Shown: piece by piece, positions 8,590-19,478 of the stretch
Layout: every line of letters starts with the position of its first letter
How positions within the stretch are numbered: position 1 is the stretch's first letter
Origin: Bolinopsis microptera
Lineage: Eukaryota > Ctenophora > Tentaculata > Lobata > Bolinopsidae
DNA length: 64,000 bases
Assembly: GCF_026151205.1 (NCBI RefSeq)
Contig: NC_087075.1
Span: 14,583,628 to 14,647,627 of the forward strand
Reading direction: 5' to 3'
Position numbers and translations under genes: made by a program
The notes under the pieces: model-generated
Databases searched by the model: none
What the model was told of the DNA's origin: nothing
What the model saw: the letters and a program-made list of their open reading frames with translations, nothing else

Positions 8590-10671
8590 ATGGCTACTAC
8601 CTCAAGTGCTAGTACCCAAAGGCGTTCCCCTAGACACACTCCTCCTCCTACCAACCCAGGATCCAGAGCTAGCATGTCACCATCCGGCAGAGGAGCTACC
8701 TCCCAAAAGAAGAAACCTCTAGCAGACAACAAAGCCCTGCGCAGGAACAGCCCTAGCGCAATGGCCCAGAAAGCTGTGCTGGGTAAACGCCCATCAAAGT
8801 CACCCCAAGAACAACCAGAGACATCTGTTCTTAAACCTCCAGGTAATCTGGTTATTGAAAAGATCAGCCCAAACCTGATATCAGCTTTAGAATCATCGAA
8901 CCTCAGAGAGAGCCCCAGCAGTCCAATGAGCCCTCTGTACAAGTCCTTTCCTCCATTCTCCCGTGCTGAAGAGTCTGCTGAAGAACTTGAAATCCAGGAT
9001 AAACCTACAGTAAAACAACGGGCTTCAAAGAGTGATTGTCCTTGCCGATCAACATCAGATGGTAAGGAATGGAAGTTCAAGTGTACCAGATGTTTTCAGC
9101 ACTGGCATGCTTCCTGTTGCAATCTCAAGGGTGCTAACAACATTCAGCACGATACACCTCTTGAAGCTTCTCTGAATATTATTCTCTCAGAATGGCTATG
9201 TCCATGGTGTTTCGATACATCATTCCCCAGACCAGGCTCCAGCATGTCAGCCAAGATGGACAACAACCTAAAGAGCTCTGTAGACTACAGCCAGAACATA
9301 CAGGCTATATCAGATGCTATTTCTAATGCTGTTGGTAACAGTATGCCTACTGTGGAGATTGTATCCCTGGAGACAAGACTGAAGAAGCTGAGTCAAGAGA
9401 TTCATGAATTTCAGCAGTCCAGAAGTCCATCTGAAGCACCACCTGCTACAGAAATCCCCCTCCTTAAATGCACAGAACCTCCAGTGTGTGATTACCTGGT
9501 CGATGTGCTAAGTGCTGAGATCCTCAAAGAAGTTACAGAGTTTCTCCTGGAGAGCCAAGCTAGTAATAAGTTCATCCCGAAGAATGGAAGACAGGTCCTC
9601 AAGTTTGGGGAAGACTACTCTTATACTGGTGATTCAGACCCACCCCTATCCCCCACAATCCCAGCACCCCTTGCCTCAGCCATAGACGCAGTTACATCAA
9701 AGTGCAGACTGACCCATAAGCCCAACTCCATCCTAATAAACTACTACCCTCCCTCAGTTGATACCACCACTAGTAGCAAGCTCCCTTTTCACTCTGACGA
9801 TGAGTCTGAGATTATTGCTAACTCAGAAATTGCTACTATCAGCATAGGCGACGTCAGGAAGGTGTGCTTTAAGTGCATCCATGAGACCGGAAACGAAGCC
9901 TCAACTGAGTATGTTCATAGTGTGAGTCCAGAATCTAACTCAATGTATGTGATGACACGATCGTCACAAGCCTGGTATCGTCACGGTATTGATGAAACAG
10001 GTCCTGCTGAAACTCAGTCTTCTGTGCAGACAGGAAGGTTCTCCATCACACTGAGAACTGTGAGCAAACAGTTCAGCCGGAGCTGCATCATCATGGGCGA
10101 CTCTAACACCAAGCCCATCAAGTTCGGTGTCGGTACTGGAACCCTTGGACAGTCCTTCCCAGGTGAACGTGTTAAAGCCAACAAGGTCAGTGCAATAGAC
10201 CCTAAGCTCTGCATTGGTTATAGCAACGTCATCTTAGTTTGTGGGACCAACGATCTACGAGTTGAAAATGTGCAGTCACCTGGTGATATACACCAGCTGG
10301 TAGACATTCTCCACCTGAAAATCCAGCAGATCCAGAAACTGTGCCCTAAGGCGAAGTTGTTTGTCACAGCAGTTTTACCGTCTAGACTCCCTAAGATGAA
10401 TAAAAACATTATGGCATTCAACAGCTTGGTTGATGAAATGTTGTACTCTAGCTTTAACCAGAATGTATGGCACCTTGGTGTTGGCCACTTTTTAGACGGT
10501 AAAGGGTTGCTTGCTATGAAACTCACGAGAAATGGTGATGAAATCCATCTCGGAGAGCTTGGTATTGCTAAATTTGTGAGATGTCTGAAACAGTGGGTGT
10601 ATGTGAGGGAGAGACAGGAGAGAGTAAGACAAAGGAAGGCCACCCGACCAGTGGGAGTTTATCCCACTTAG
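8590..10671 (+). CDS. LINE A ORF1: PHD finger + AlkB-like dioxygenase + SGNH esterase
   Basis: 693 aa. Residues 1-140 are a Ser/Pro-rich, basic, disordered stretch. A Cys/His zinc finger of PHD type lies at about 150-207 (CPC ... CTRCFQHWHASC ... WLCPWC). An AlkB-family 2-oxoglutarate/Fe(II) dioxygenase domain lies at about 335-495. It has N384-Y-Y, iron ligands H401-S-D403 and H465, and the R483-x5-R489 pair (RFSITLR) that binds 2-oxoglutarate in this family. An SGNH/GDSL hydrolase lies at about 498-670: GDSN at 503, CGTND at 551, and D650-x-x-H653. Esterase ORF1 proteins are known in CR1-type LINEs. The AlkB domain would be expected to remove methyl groups from RNA or DNA, but activity is inference. 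The stop is followed six bases later, in the same frame, by ORF2. Confidence 0.85.
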   Translation: MATTSSASTQRRSPRHTPPPTNPGSRASMSPSGRGATSQKKKPLADNKALRRNSPSAMAQKAVLGKRPSKSPQEQPETSVLKPPGNLVIEKISPNLISALESSNLRESPSSPMSPLYKSFPPFSRAEESAEELEIQDKPTVKQRASKSDCPCRSTSDGKEWKFKCTRCFQHWHASCCNLKGANNIQHDTPLEASLNIILSEWLCPWCFDTSFPRPGSSMSAKMDNNLKSSVDYSQNIQAISDAISNAVGNSMPTVEIVSLETRLKKLSQEIHEFQQSRSPSEAPPATEIPLLKCTEPPVCDYLVDVLSAEILKEVTEFLLESQASNKFIPKNGRQVLKFGEDYSYTGDSDPPLSPTIPAPLASAIDAVTSKCRLTHKPNSILINYYPPSVDTTTSSKLPFHSDDESEIIANSEIATISIGDVRKVCFKCIHETGNEASTEYVHSVSPESNSMYVMTRSSQAWYRHGIDETGPAETQSSVQTGRFSITLRTVSKQFSRSCIIMGDSNTKPIKFGVGTGTLGQSFPGERVKANKVSAIDPKLCIGYSNVILVCGTNDLRVENVQSPGDIHQLVDILHLKIQQIQKLCPKAKLFVTAVLPSRLPKMNKNIMAFNSLVDEMLYSSFNQNVWHLGVGHFLDGKGLLAMKLTRNGDEIHLGELGIAKFVRCLKQWVYVRERQERVRQRKATRPVGVYPT

Positions 10672-10677
10672 TTTATC

Positions 10678-13600
10678 ATGATTATGAAACTTATTAAAGA
10701 TGTGTGCGACCCCTGTAGTAAATACATTAATATTGGCCAGCCACTCTTAGAATGTGAAAATTGCAGCAAAGTTGTTCATACTAAGTGCTTCAGATCCGCG
10801 AAATTTACAAGCAAAAACGGTCTATGGATGTGTAGTGATTGCTGTAGTACAATAGAAGATAGGTATTGCCCATTTCCAAGCAGCCAAAGATATGATGATT
10901 CAGATAAATTCTATGATACAAACAACCAGGAAGATGTCACCATAGCTAAATTCTCTTCAATACTTGAAGACTGTAAGCGTTACACAAAACAAGAACTAGC
11001 AAACTCAATCAGCAAACTTTTTCCTGAGAAAAATAAAAATTCTGCTTATCTGCCCGCTCTGTTTTGCAATATAGATGGGTTTGCTAGTAATTTTGACAGC
11101 TTTTTAATAGAACATAAGACCCTCCCGTGTAATTTTGATGTCATTGGATTGGCTGAGACCAACATCGATCCAAGCCAACAAGGCTTATACCAAATCCCCT
11201 CCTATACAACATTTTGTCAAGTACCATTCCCTGATAAGAAAAAAGGAACAGGAGTATCCTTATATGTCTCTGATCGCCTGAATGCTGTAGTAATCGAAAA
11301 TCTATCTCACTGTACAAAAGATATTGAGTGCTTATTTGTTGAAATTACTCTTAGCTCGGGTGATAAACTGACATATGGGGTTGCTTATCGTCCTCCAAAT
11401 GGCTGTAGTGAGACCTTTTGTCAAACTCTTGAGGATATATCTAAGCAGTTGGCTGGTAAAAAGTTCCATATTCTTGGCGATTTTAACTCTAACCTCCTCA
11501 ATGTACAAACCTCCAGCCAGTTATTTGAGGACACGTTACTTCGTAACAATATGTATCCTACTATATCACTTGCTACCCACTTCCGTCCTAACTGTAAAAA
11601 CTCATGTATTGACAATATCCTCACATCAGAGATAGATCATGTACTTCTTTCCGGTGTATTGAATGATAGGATTGGTGACCATGCCTTTATATTCACCTTC
11701 ACGTCAATTCCTACCGAAAACAGTACTGAAAAACTTAAACATGTTCGCTACTATGATTATTCAAGTTCCAAACTCACTAATTTTGTTAATGAACTCGAGG
11801 TGAAGGTGAATGACTTAACTCCCTCGGTAAACTTCAATGAGTTCTTGGACTGCTTCAATGAAACACTTGATAAACACTGTAAGCTTGATGTACCAAAAGT
11901 TACCAAAAGGACTCCCAAACTCAACCCGTGGATTACCGATGGAATCATTGTCTCAGTTGAAAGAAAACATGAACTCTGTAGAGACTGGTCAAGCACTGTA
12001 ACAAATAGAAACCCTGAGGGTAATGTACTGCTCTATAAAGTCTTCAGTGACTACCGAAGAATGCTTAAAAGTATTATCAAGGTCGCCAAACGATCGTACT
12101 ACTGCAATGAAATCCATAAAAATATAGAAAACAGCAAAAAAACGTGGCAGATAATCAATGAGCTCAGGGGCAAGAAAAAGAAGCAAACTAAGCCTCCCTT
12201 TATCATAAACAACGAACGAATCATGAATCGTAGAGTCATAGCCAATGGATTCAACTCTTACTTTGTTTCTATTGCCCCTAAGCTCAATGAAACACTTAGT
12301 AGCAGTGAGGCCTCTGGTTTACCAATTCTCCCTATAAAAACATTCTATGATTTCCTTGGAAAGACTAATGAAAAATCGATTATGTTAGAAGACTGTACAC
12401 CTTATGAGATAACGGAAATAATAAAAGGATTTGAAAATGGAAAAGCAAGTGATATTCCTGTTAGTGTAATCAAAAGATCATCTCACATAATTACACCGAT
12501 CCTTAGTCGATACATCAACATCTTAATGTCTAATGGCACGTTCCCCGACGTTTTAAAGACTGGTAGAATAACTCCTGTATTTAAGAAGGGAAACCCTGAA
12601 GAGATAGAAAACTACCGCCCAATCTCTACTCTCTCTATATTTGGTAAAATCTTTGAAAAGATCATTTACTCAAGAATATATTCGTTTGCTAGCTCACAGG
12701 GTATAATATCTAAAACACAATTTGGCTTCAGGCAGTCACACTCTACTTCACATGCAGTTAATCACTCAGTAAACCTTATAACTGAATCTCTAAAACTTAA
12801 GCATCATGTCCTAGGCATATTCATAGACCTTAGCAAAGCTTTTGATACAATAGATCATGGTACATTACTTGTCAAATTACAGGGCTATGGGATACGTGGG
12901 GTGGCAAATGATCTTATAAAAAGTTACTTAACAAATAGATCACAATATACTGAAGTTGTTGGTGAGAAATCTGACGCCTTGAAAATACAGTTTGGAGTCC
13001 CTCAGGGTTCGATTCTTGGACCTCTCTTATTTCTCCTATATATTAATGATATCGCCAACAGCTCCAGTTTGGGATCATTTGTCACCTTCGCTGATGACAC
13101 CAATATATTTGTGACTGGGAAATCTAAAAAGGAGGCATATATGCGTGGTAATTCTCTTTTAGCTAGTTTATATTCCTACATGCGAGCAAACAAACTCCAT
13201 GTCAACTTGTCTAAATGCTGTTTCATTCACTTTAAACCAGCATCGTCCTCCCAGACTGACAATAATTCTGAATATACTCTAACCATTGATAACTTTCCAA
13301 TAAAACAAGTTGCATCTGCTAAGTTTCTGGGAGTCGTCATCGATGAAAAGCTAACCTGGGAAGAACATATAAAATCACTTAGGCGTTCTCTCAGCCATGC
13401 AACATCAACTCTCTGCCGCCTACGCTGCTTCCTCCCAGATTTCTTACACCGCCAGTTGTATTACACTCTATTTGAATCACACCTCTCCTATTGTATCACG
13501 GTTTGGGGTGGGGCAGCCAAAACTCGTATAAGTTCTGTATTCAAAGCACAAAAATATTGTCTCAGGGTACTGTTTGGCGACAGGGAGGCATACCTAGATA

Positions 13601-14073
13601 AATTTAAGACCTGTGCTCGTGCTCGACCGTTTGGCAACCAAAATCTGAACAAAAAATTTTTCTTGAAAGAGCACACAAAACCTTTGTTCAAGGAACACGG
13701 AATACTTGCCGTCCAAAACCTGTACACTTACCATTGTTTCCTTGAGCTCTATAAAATCATGAAATTCCGTGCTCCGATTTCCCTCCATGAAAATTTCACC
13801 TGCTCAAGTAGGAAACCCACCCTTATACTAAGCCAAGCAGACCCCCCTGACAACTTCAATAGCAGAACGACTCGTATTTGGAACGTAATTGTGCCTAAGC
13901 TTGGTATACGTGACTACTGTCTAAGTGTGGCCTGCCTGAAGTCTAGGATGAAGCAATCACTGCTCGTCAACCAGCATAACCATGCTGATCTTGATTGGAC
14001 AAACAAAGATTTCGAATGCTCTAATCTAAATTTTGACATTAAGTCTACCCTAGGGTCCACACATCCAAAATGA
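10678..14073 (+). CDS. LINE A ORF2: PHD finger + AP endonuclease + reverse transcriptase
   Basis: 1131 aa. A second PHD-type zinc finger at about 10-60 (CDPC ... CENCSKVVHTKC ... WMCSDCC) precedes an exonuclease-endonuclease-phosphatase domain (about 125-345; GLAETN, ILGDFNSNL, RIGDHAFI). The reverse transcriptase (about 600-880) has motif A FIDLSKAFDTIDH, motif B GVPQGSILGPLLF and motif C TFADDTNIF, all intact. A cysteine-containing C-terminal tail (CARARP, EHTKP) is shared with the relic at 4.7 kb. The protein would nick target DNA and prime cDNA synthesis. It starts in the same reading frame as ORF1 after TAG-TTT-ATC. Confidence 0.95.
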   Translation: MIMKLIKDVCDPCSKYINIGQPLLECENCSKVVHTKCFRSAKFTSKNGLWMCSDCCSTIEDRYCPFPSSQRYDDSDKFYDTNNQEDVTIAKFSSILEDCKRYTKQELANSISKLFPEKNKNSAYLPALFCNIDGFASNFDSFLIEHKTLPCNFDVIGLAETNIDPSQQGLYQIPSYTTFCQVPFPDKKKGTGVSLYVSDRLNAVVIENLSHCTKDIECLFVEITLSSGDKLTYGVAYRPPNGCSETFCQTLEDISKQLAGKKFHILGDFNSNLLNVQTSSQLFEDTLLRNNMYPTISLATHFRPNCKNSCIDNILTSEIDHVLLSGVLNDRIGDHAFIFTFTSIPTENSTEKLKHVRYYDYSSSKLTNFVNELEVKVNDLTPSVNFNEFLDCFNETLDKHCKLDVPKVTKRTPKLNPWITDGIIVSVERKHELCRDWSSTVTNRNPEGNVLLYKVFSDYRRMLKSIIKVAKRSYYCNEIHKNIENSKKTWQIINELRGKKKKQTKPPFIINNERIMNRRVIANGFNSYFVSIAPKLNETLSSSEASGLPILPIKTFYDFLGKTNEKSIMLEDCTPYEITEIIKGFENGKASDIPVSVIKRSSHIITPILSRYINILMSNGTFPDVLKTGRITPVFKKGNPEEIENYRPISTLSIFGKIFEKIIYSRIYSFASSQGIISKTQFGFRQSHSTSHAVNHSVNLITESLKLKHHVLGIFIDLSKAFDTIDHGTLLVKLQGYGIRGVANDLIKSYLTNRSQYTEVVGEKSDALKIQFGVPQGSILGPLLFLLYINDIANSSSLGSFVTFADDTNIFVTGKSKKEAYMRGNSLLASLYSYMRANKLHVNLSKCCFIHFKPASSSQTDNNSEYTLTIDNFPIKQVASAKFLGVVIDEKLTWEEHIKSLRRSLSHATSTLCRLRCFLPDFLHRQLYYTLFESHLSYCITVWGGAAKTRISSVFKAQKYCLRVLFGDREAYLDKFKTCARARPFGNQNLNKKFFLKEHTKPLFKEHGILAVQNLYTYHCFLELYKIMKFRAPISLHENFTCSSRKPTLILSQADPPDNFNSRTTRIWNVIVPKLGIRDYCLSVACLKSRMKQSLLVNQHNHADLDWTNKDFECSNLNFDIKSTLGSTHPK

Positions 14074-14260
14074 TTATCTTGAAATTGAAAATTAGCTGGG
14101 TGTGCATTTTCCTTTGTCTTACTAACGTGTGTGAGCGCAGTGTAGTGAGAAAGTGTTTTTAACAGATTTATTATTAGACTTAGGATTATGATTTTTAATA
14201 TATTACATTGATATAAGATTTATTTTTGATAGGTACTTAATAAAGTTGATGAATTTCCCT

Positions 14261-15253
14261 CCCTATTAAAATTTTAAACCCATTTAGTGAAAATTGATAA
14301 ACGAAGATCTAGATATTGATACATATTATAACCAACATTGCTTATATTCTGCCTTGTAAACAAAGAGCAAATCTTCTTAATGCCTTCTTCCTGTCCTAAA
14401 ACTAAAACTTCATCCTATTAAAGTAAAGGCCAGTTGTTACCACAAGCTATTATACCGTCCCTCTCAAAAACATGCCTCAGCCTCCATCAAAAACAATTTT
14501 AGTTTTCAGTCCTTCTAGTTTCCAAAAATCTACCGAGCTAGTGTTCTGGTGTGCACAAAAGCCCCTAAGCCCGTGCATTCCTTGCCCCCGCTAGCTGCCA
14601 GTCCTTGACAAACTACCAATAGCAAAGATCAACTAGTCATTTACAAATTGAGCACTATACAATTTTAATTGTTTTAAATATTTGACTTTGTAAAATGAGC
14701 TAAAACATTGATTTATTAGTTTCATTGATTTATTAGTTTCATTGTATTCTCTAAAATACTTTTTTTGTTCAAAAGCTTAACAATTTTCGAACATAATCTA
14801 GCTGTTCAAAATAAATTTTCAACCGCTGATTACGAATCACCCACATGACATAGGGTTAAAATGTCCCCTGGCGAGATATCGCCAAAAACTGTCTCGATCA
14901 CGTGAAATGACCATATAAGGAAGTTGGTTTAATTTCTTGTTATAGTTAGGGTTTCAGCAAATGCTTTTGTAATTAATCGGGTTAGGGTTAGGGTTAATTG
15001 GGATCAAATGAGACGGTTAGGGTTCCGAATAATCATTCTGGGCCACATAAAAAACGAGTTTTTAAAAAATCACTGCACCTATCCATGTGCTTTCGCACCA
15101 CTGCCGGCGGGTAAGCTCTGGATAAAGCAAGCACGAGTTGTCAAAGTGCTTTGAAAAAGATTTCAAACGATTTCCCGTTTTGCGTTTAATTTTCAATTTT
15201 TGTCGGAATACGTCAAGTCAGTAATTTACTGGATGTAACAAGTTTATTATCGG
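14261..15253. other. AT-rich interval with a short TTAGGG run; LINE C leader
   Basis: No gene. At about 14944-15024 there are several GTTAGGG motifs, with three in a row at about 14980-14997 (GGGTTAGGGTTAGGGTTA). Part of this stretch is probably the 5' leader of LINE C. Confidence 0.5.
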
Positions 15254-18200
15254 ATGTCTACTTATATTTATTATGATATTTTTATTCATTGTAATGGCAA
15301 GATGGGATCAACACTGTGTGCTGTGCTATTTGTTTTCGCTGTTTGTTCTTGGAATGTTAGGGGCTTGGGTAGTCCAGACACTGCGGTTAATGATAAAACT
15401 CGGTCTGAACGACTTTTGAAGAGGGAGTTACTGGGTAATGACTGCAAAAGGTACGGTATGGACATTGTGGGACTACAAGAAACTAAGTGCACTAATCAGG
15501 TGGATATCATACTTCACAACAACTACAGACTGTTAATTTTTGATCAGAAAGAACAATGTCATGGGGGTATTGGATTTGTTATTAGCCCTAAACTGCAACC
15601 TTTCATCACAACTTTCAAACAGATCTCTGATAGAGTTGGGTATATTGATTTTTGTTTTCCTCTCAAGGGTGGTAGTAATAAGAATTTCAGAATCATCAAC
15701 AGTTATGGTCTCACATCTCTTCGTGCTCAACAACACCCTGACAAACTGTCTCAGTTCTAAAGAGATTTACACAATGTATCCTCTACTCCATCAAAATGGG
15801 AAATGTTCCACTGCGGAGATTTCAACTCAAAGCTGGGTAAACGAACTAGGGTTGATGAACAATTAGGTCTGGAAGGTTTGATAGGTAGACATGGTATTGG
15901 GACTAGAAATGAAAATGGGGAGCATTTGCTTGAATTTATGGTTAAAGAAGACCTAACAGCATGCAATACTTTGTTTGATCATCCAAGTAGGCACAAACTA
16001 ACTTGGACTGGTGAACACAGGACTAAGAGAAATACTCCTATATACGCTCAACTTGACTATGTGCTTTGCAGGAGGAGGTCTACGGTTTTAATAAAGGACA
16101 GCAGATCATACGGAGGCGCTGAGTTACGATCTGATCACAAACCTGTTGTAACTCGATTAACGCTGAAAAATCATGTTCTCATTCACAAAACCAAAAAATC
16201 AGATAGCACTCAGTTTGACTGTTCAACTCTCTACAGTGATAAAGAACTCAGACAGAAATATCAAAGTGCGATTGCTGAAAGATTATCGGGTAAAACTTAT
16301 CCAGATGACCCAAATGAGAAAATGAATGAACTTTTTAGTGACATACGTGCGTGTGCTGAAGAAACTATACCACTGAAAGGGAAATCCTCTAAACAAAATT
16401 TCTCCAGTGATCTAACAGTAGCTTCATTAGTTGCTAAAAAGCGTGATCAGACTCTGAAGATCAAATCAGCCCCAAATGGTAGTGATGTTAGTGGAGATAG
16501 GAGAGAAGTTAGAAAGATTCAGAATAGCATTTCTAAGAGACTTGTGCAAATAAATAACATGAAGGCTGACGCTCTAGCGGAAGAAATAAATAACACTGAT
16601 GATGCTAGAAAGATGTTTGAAGCTTCAAGATCTTTAGCTGGAATAAGAAAGTCGGGTAACATAGTGGTCAATGATATCAACAACAACCCTATTGGTACTG
16701 ATTTAGGGAAAGCAAACACAGCGAAATCTTTCTTCGAAAAACAACTAACAGAAGGAGTTGAAGCTGGCCTGCAACCTTTTACCTGCGATCCAAAACCACT
16801 TGATAACCCCATCACACCAGTTGAAGTTAAACTTGCTGCAAGTAAACTCAAATCAAACCGTGCCAGTGGTCCAGATAATCTCCAGAATGAGCTGATAAAG
16901 TACGCCCATCCAATCACTTTTGAGAAGTATGCTGAGGCAATTAACGAGTCATTTAGTGGGAACAAATACATAAGTTCGATAGGACAAGGTATTGTGACTC
17001 CTCTACAGAAGCCCGGTAAACCTAAGGGTCCCCTCACAAGCCTTAGACCACTTACACTGTTAAACGGATCGAGGAAGATGCTCACTCAAATTGCCTTAAA
17101 ACGGGTTGAGAGTAGAATTGACAACTACACCATGCCATGGCAGAGTGCTTACAAGAGAGGTAGGAGCTGCTCTGACATTGTGTGGGCTCAGAGAATGCTC
17201 ATATCTGTTGTAATGAGGAAGAAATGGACATTTAGCAAAATGGGTATTGATATGAGTAGAGCTTTTGATACCGTGAAAAGGGACACTATCATCAATGTTT
17301 TGAAAGATGCTGGTTGTTCGGAGGACGACATTCGTTTAGTTCAATACCTTCTTTCGAATACTCTCCTTAGAGTTCGTGTTAACTCCTCACTGTCGGAAGA
17401 GTTTGAAAGTTTACTCGGAGCCTTTCAAGGTGACAGTTTATCTGGAAAGCTATTCACACTTATTCTTGCAGCAGCCTTACACCACCTCAGAGCTGTATCT
17501 GGGAGACCAAACCCACCAGTATCAGAACTAGGTTTTCCAACTGAGTGGGAATATTCAGACGATTGTGACTTTGCTGACGAGGACATCGAGAAACTGAGAA
17601 TTTTCCTTCCTACAGTGAAGGAGATTCTCAAAGACTGGAACCTCCAAGTAAATGAAAGTAAAACTGAATTCAGTACCTTCTACCTAGCGACAAAATCTGA
17701 TAAAGATACAAACGGTCAGCCATTAGCTAATAACGAACCATGGAGAAGTAACAAGTCACTAGGTTCCTTACTGTGTACTGAGAAGGACATTCAAAGAAGA
17801 AGAATCCTAGCTGAGATTGCTTTTAAGAACTTTGAAAAAGTTTGGCTGTCTGGTAAGAAAATATCCCTTGAAAGAAAGCTGAGGTTATACGATGCTCAAG
17901 TTGTATCTGTATTGATTTACAACTCAAATAGTTGGAGTCCTAAGAAAGCAACCATGGAGAAAATGGACACACTCCATCGTAGACACCTCAGGTCCATTTT
18001 AAACATCAAATGGCCTAAAGGTATGATAAGCAACAAAGCATTGTATGAAAGGTGCAAAGTTGAAAAGTTATCCAAGCGTATTGAACACCAGCGGTGGAAA
18101 ATGTTTGGACACATTCTCAGGAGTATGGAGAACACCCCAGCCCAAACGGCTCTCTCATTTGCTATTAAATCAGATAATTTATTCATTGGAAGATTGGGGG

Positions 18201-18355
18201 GACCTAGAATGAACTTGTTATCGGTTTTAAGAAGTGATTTAAATAGTAGAAGTTTGCAAATGGACAACTTGTATGAATTGAACGAAATTAAAGATATAGC
18301 TGCATGCAACAGATGTTGGGAAAATCTTTTTCAAGGGTACAGTTTACCGCATTAA
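15254..18355 (+). pseudogene. LINE C: endonuclease-reverse transcriptase ORF with one internal stop
   Basis: Two open stretches, 15254-15760 and 15761-18355, are in the same frame and separated only by a TAA at 15758-15760, inside the endonuclease domain. The endonuclease runs across the stop (CSWNVRG, LQETK, then HCGDFNSKLG, LDYVL, RSDHKPV). The reverse transcriptase has motif A GIDMSRAFDTVKRDT, motif B GAFQGDSLSGKLF, and motif C YSDDCDFADE in place of the usual FADD/YADD. The C-terminal region (HRRHLRSILNIKWP, GHILRSM) resembles RTE-like and related LINEs. Either the copy is dead or the stop is read through. No separate ORF1 was found upstream. Confidence 0.85.
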
Positions 18356-19478
18356 GGTATTTTTAAGAATCATTTTTGTCGGTAAGATCCTGTTTTATAA
18401 TAATAATAATAAAATTTAAATTTTCTTTTACTTTTAAAAAAAATTTATTTTACTTATAAACTAATTTCAAACGAATAAAATTAAATTTGCTTTTGGTGAA
18501 GATATAAATTTTAAAAAATTGTTTTTAATATAAAGAAAGAGATATTTTTATTTACCACAAAACAATCAATATATAATGTTATATCCATAAATAAATTCAA
18601 ATTTGAATTTCAACCACATATACAGCCCGCCGCGTTGCTCTAACCAGAGCCCTCTCGCTTGCAGTAGCGCGCGACCGCCGAACGCGTCACGCAGTACGCG
18701 TATACACATGGCTATGTGAACCCGCCGCGCACAGCCACACATTGTTGAGAAATCCTTAGGTGCGGCTGTATGCGCCGCGCACAGGATCTGTTCAATTGTT
18801 ATGTTACAATTATATAAATAGCGCGTGATTTTATATTTCATTCACATTTCAAATTATTTTTGGGGCGAAATTTGTGTTACATTATTTATTATGTAGGGGA
18901 CTATTTAAAAATAATTTTGAAGTTTTAGTTTGAAATGGTTAAGTTCTTAAGTTCAAATTTGGTTAAATACCAACAACATTTTTTGTTATTAATAAAACAA
19001 TTTTAGTCTCTTAAATTGGACAAAAGTATTTTTTCAAAAAGGACTTGAAAAATGGATGATGACCACATTGCACAAAAGATCTCAGTATGGAACTCATCAG
19101 CAAATCAAAATATTATACAAAATAATAAAAATGGAAATCCCAAAAATTTAAAAAAATTTTATACAAATTCTATAGAACTCAAAATTTACAAACAATCTGA
19201 ATACTCCAACATACAATTAAAAATGATTGAAAAAGTTTACTGCAGAACAGTAACTGATGATAAAAGTTATTTATGAAAATCCAATACAGTCATTCCAAAC
19301 TATCTGGGAAACATACAAGTAGAGACGGTGAAATAAACAGCCATGCTCTATGATAAAAGTAGAGATTCAAATAATATGCACATAATATAACAATGACCCT
19401 ATATACAAATTCAATATAAAAATTCAATAAGGCATGCTCTATGATATATCATAACAAGCTCACATTACAATTTACGCT
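18356..19478. other. AT-rich spacer with a GC-rich foldback; leader of element D
   Basis: A TAA microsatellite at about 18400-18412 probably marks the 3' end of LINE C. A GC-rich block at about 18620-18790 contains imperfect inverted copies around CCGCCGCGCACAGCC, so it could be a degraded foldback element. At 19362-19402 is a sequence (ACATAATATAACAATGACC) that matches, inverted, the 3' end of element D at about 22383-22421. No gene is recognised. Confidence 0.45.

Larger units (their letters stand above)
8246..14260 (+). mobile_element. LINE A: intact non-LTR retrotransposon with two ORFs
   Basis: The approximate span covers a 5' leader, ORF1 (8590-10671), ORF2 (10678-14073) and a short AT-rich 3' tail. 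The ORF2 order (PHD finger, endonuclease, reverse transcriptase) together with an esterase in ORF1 resembles the CR1/L2 group. Both ORFs are uninterrupted, so it may be recently active. Exact ends and a target duplication could not be fixed by eye. Confidence 0.8.

Noticed and set aside
14980-15000. Telomere
   Set aside because: Only about three tandem TTAGGG units, inside unique sequence.
18620-18790. GC-rich block as a tRNA or small RNA gene
   Set aside because: No cloverleaf, A-box or B-box pattern could be found; it looks like a degraded foldback.
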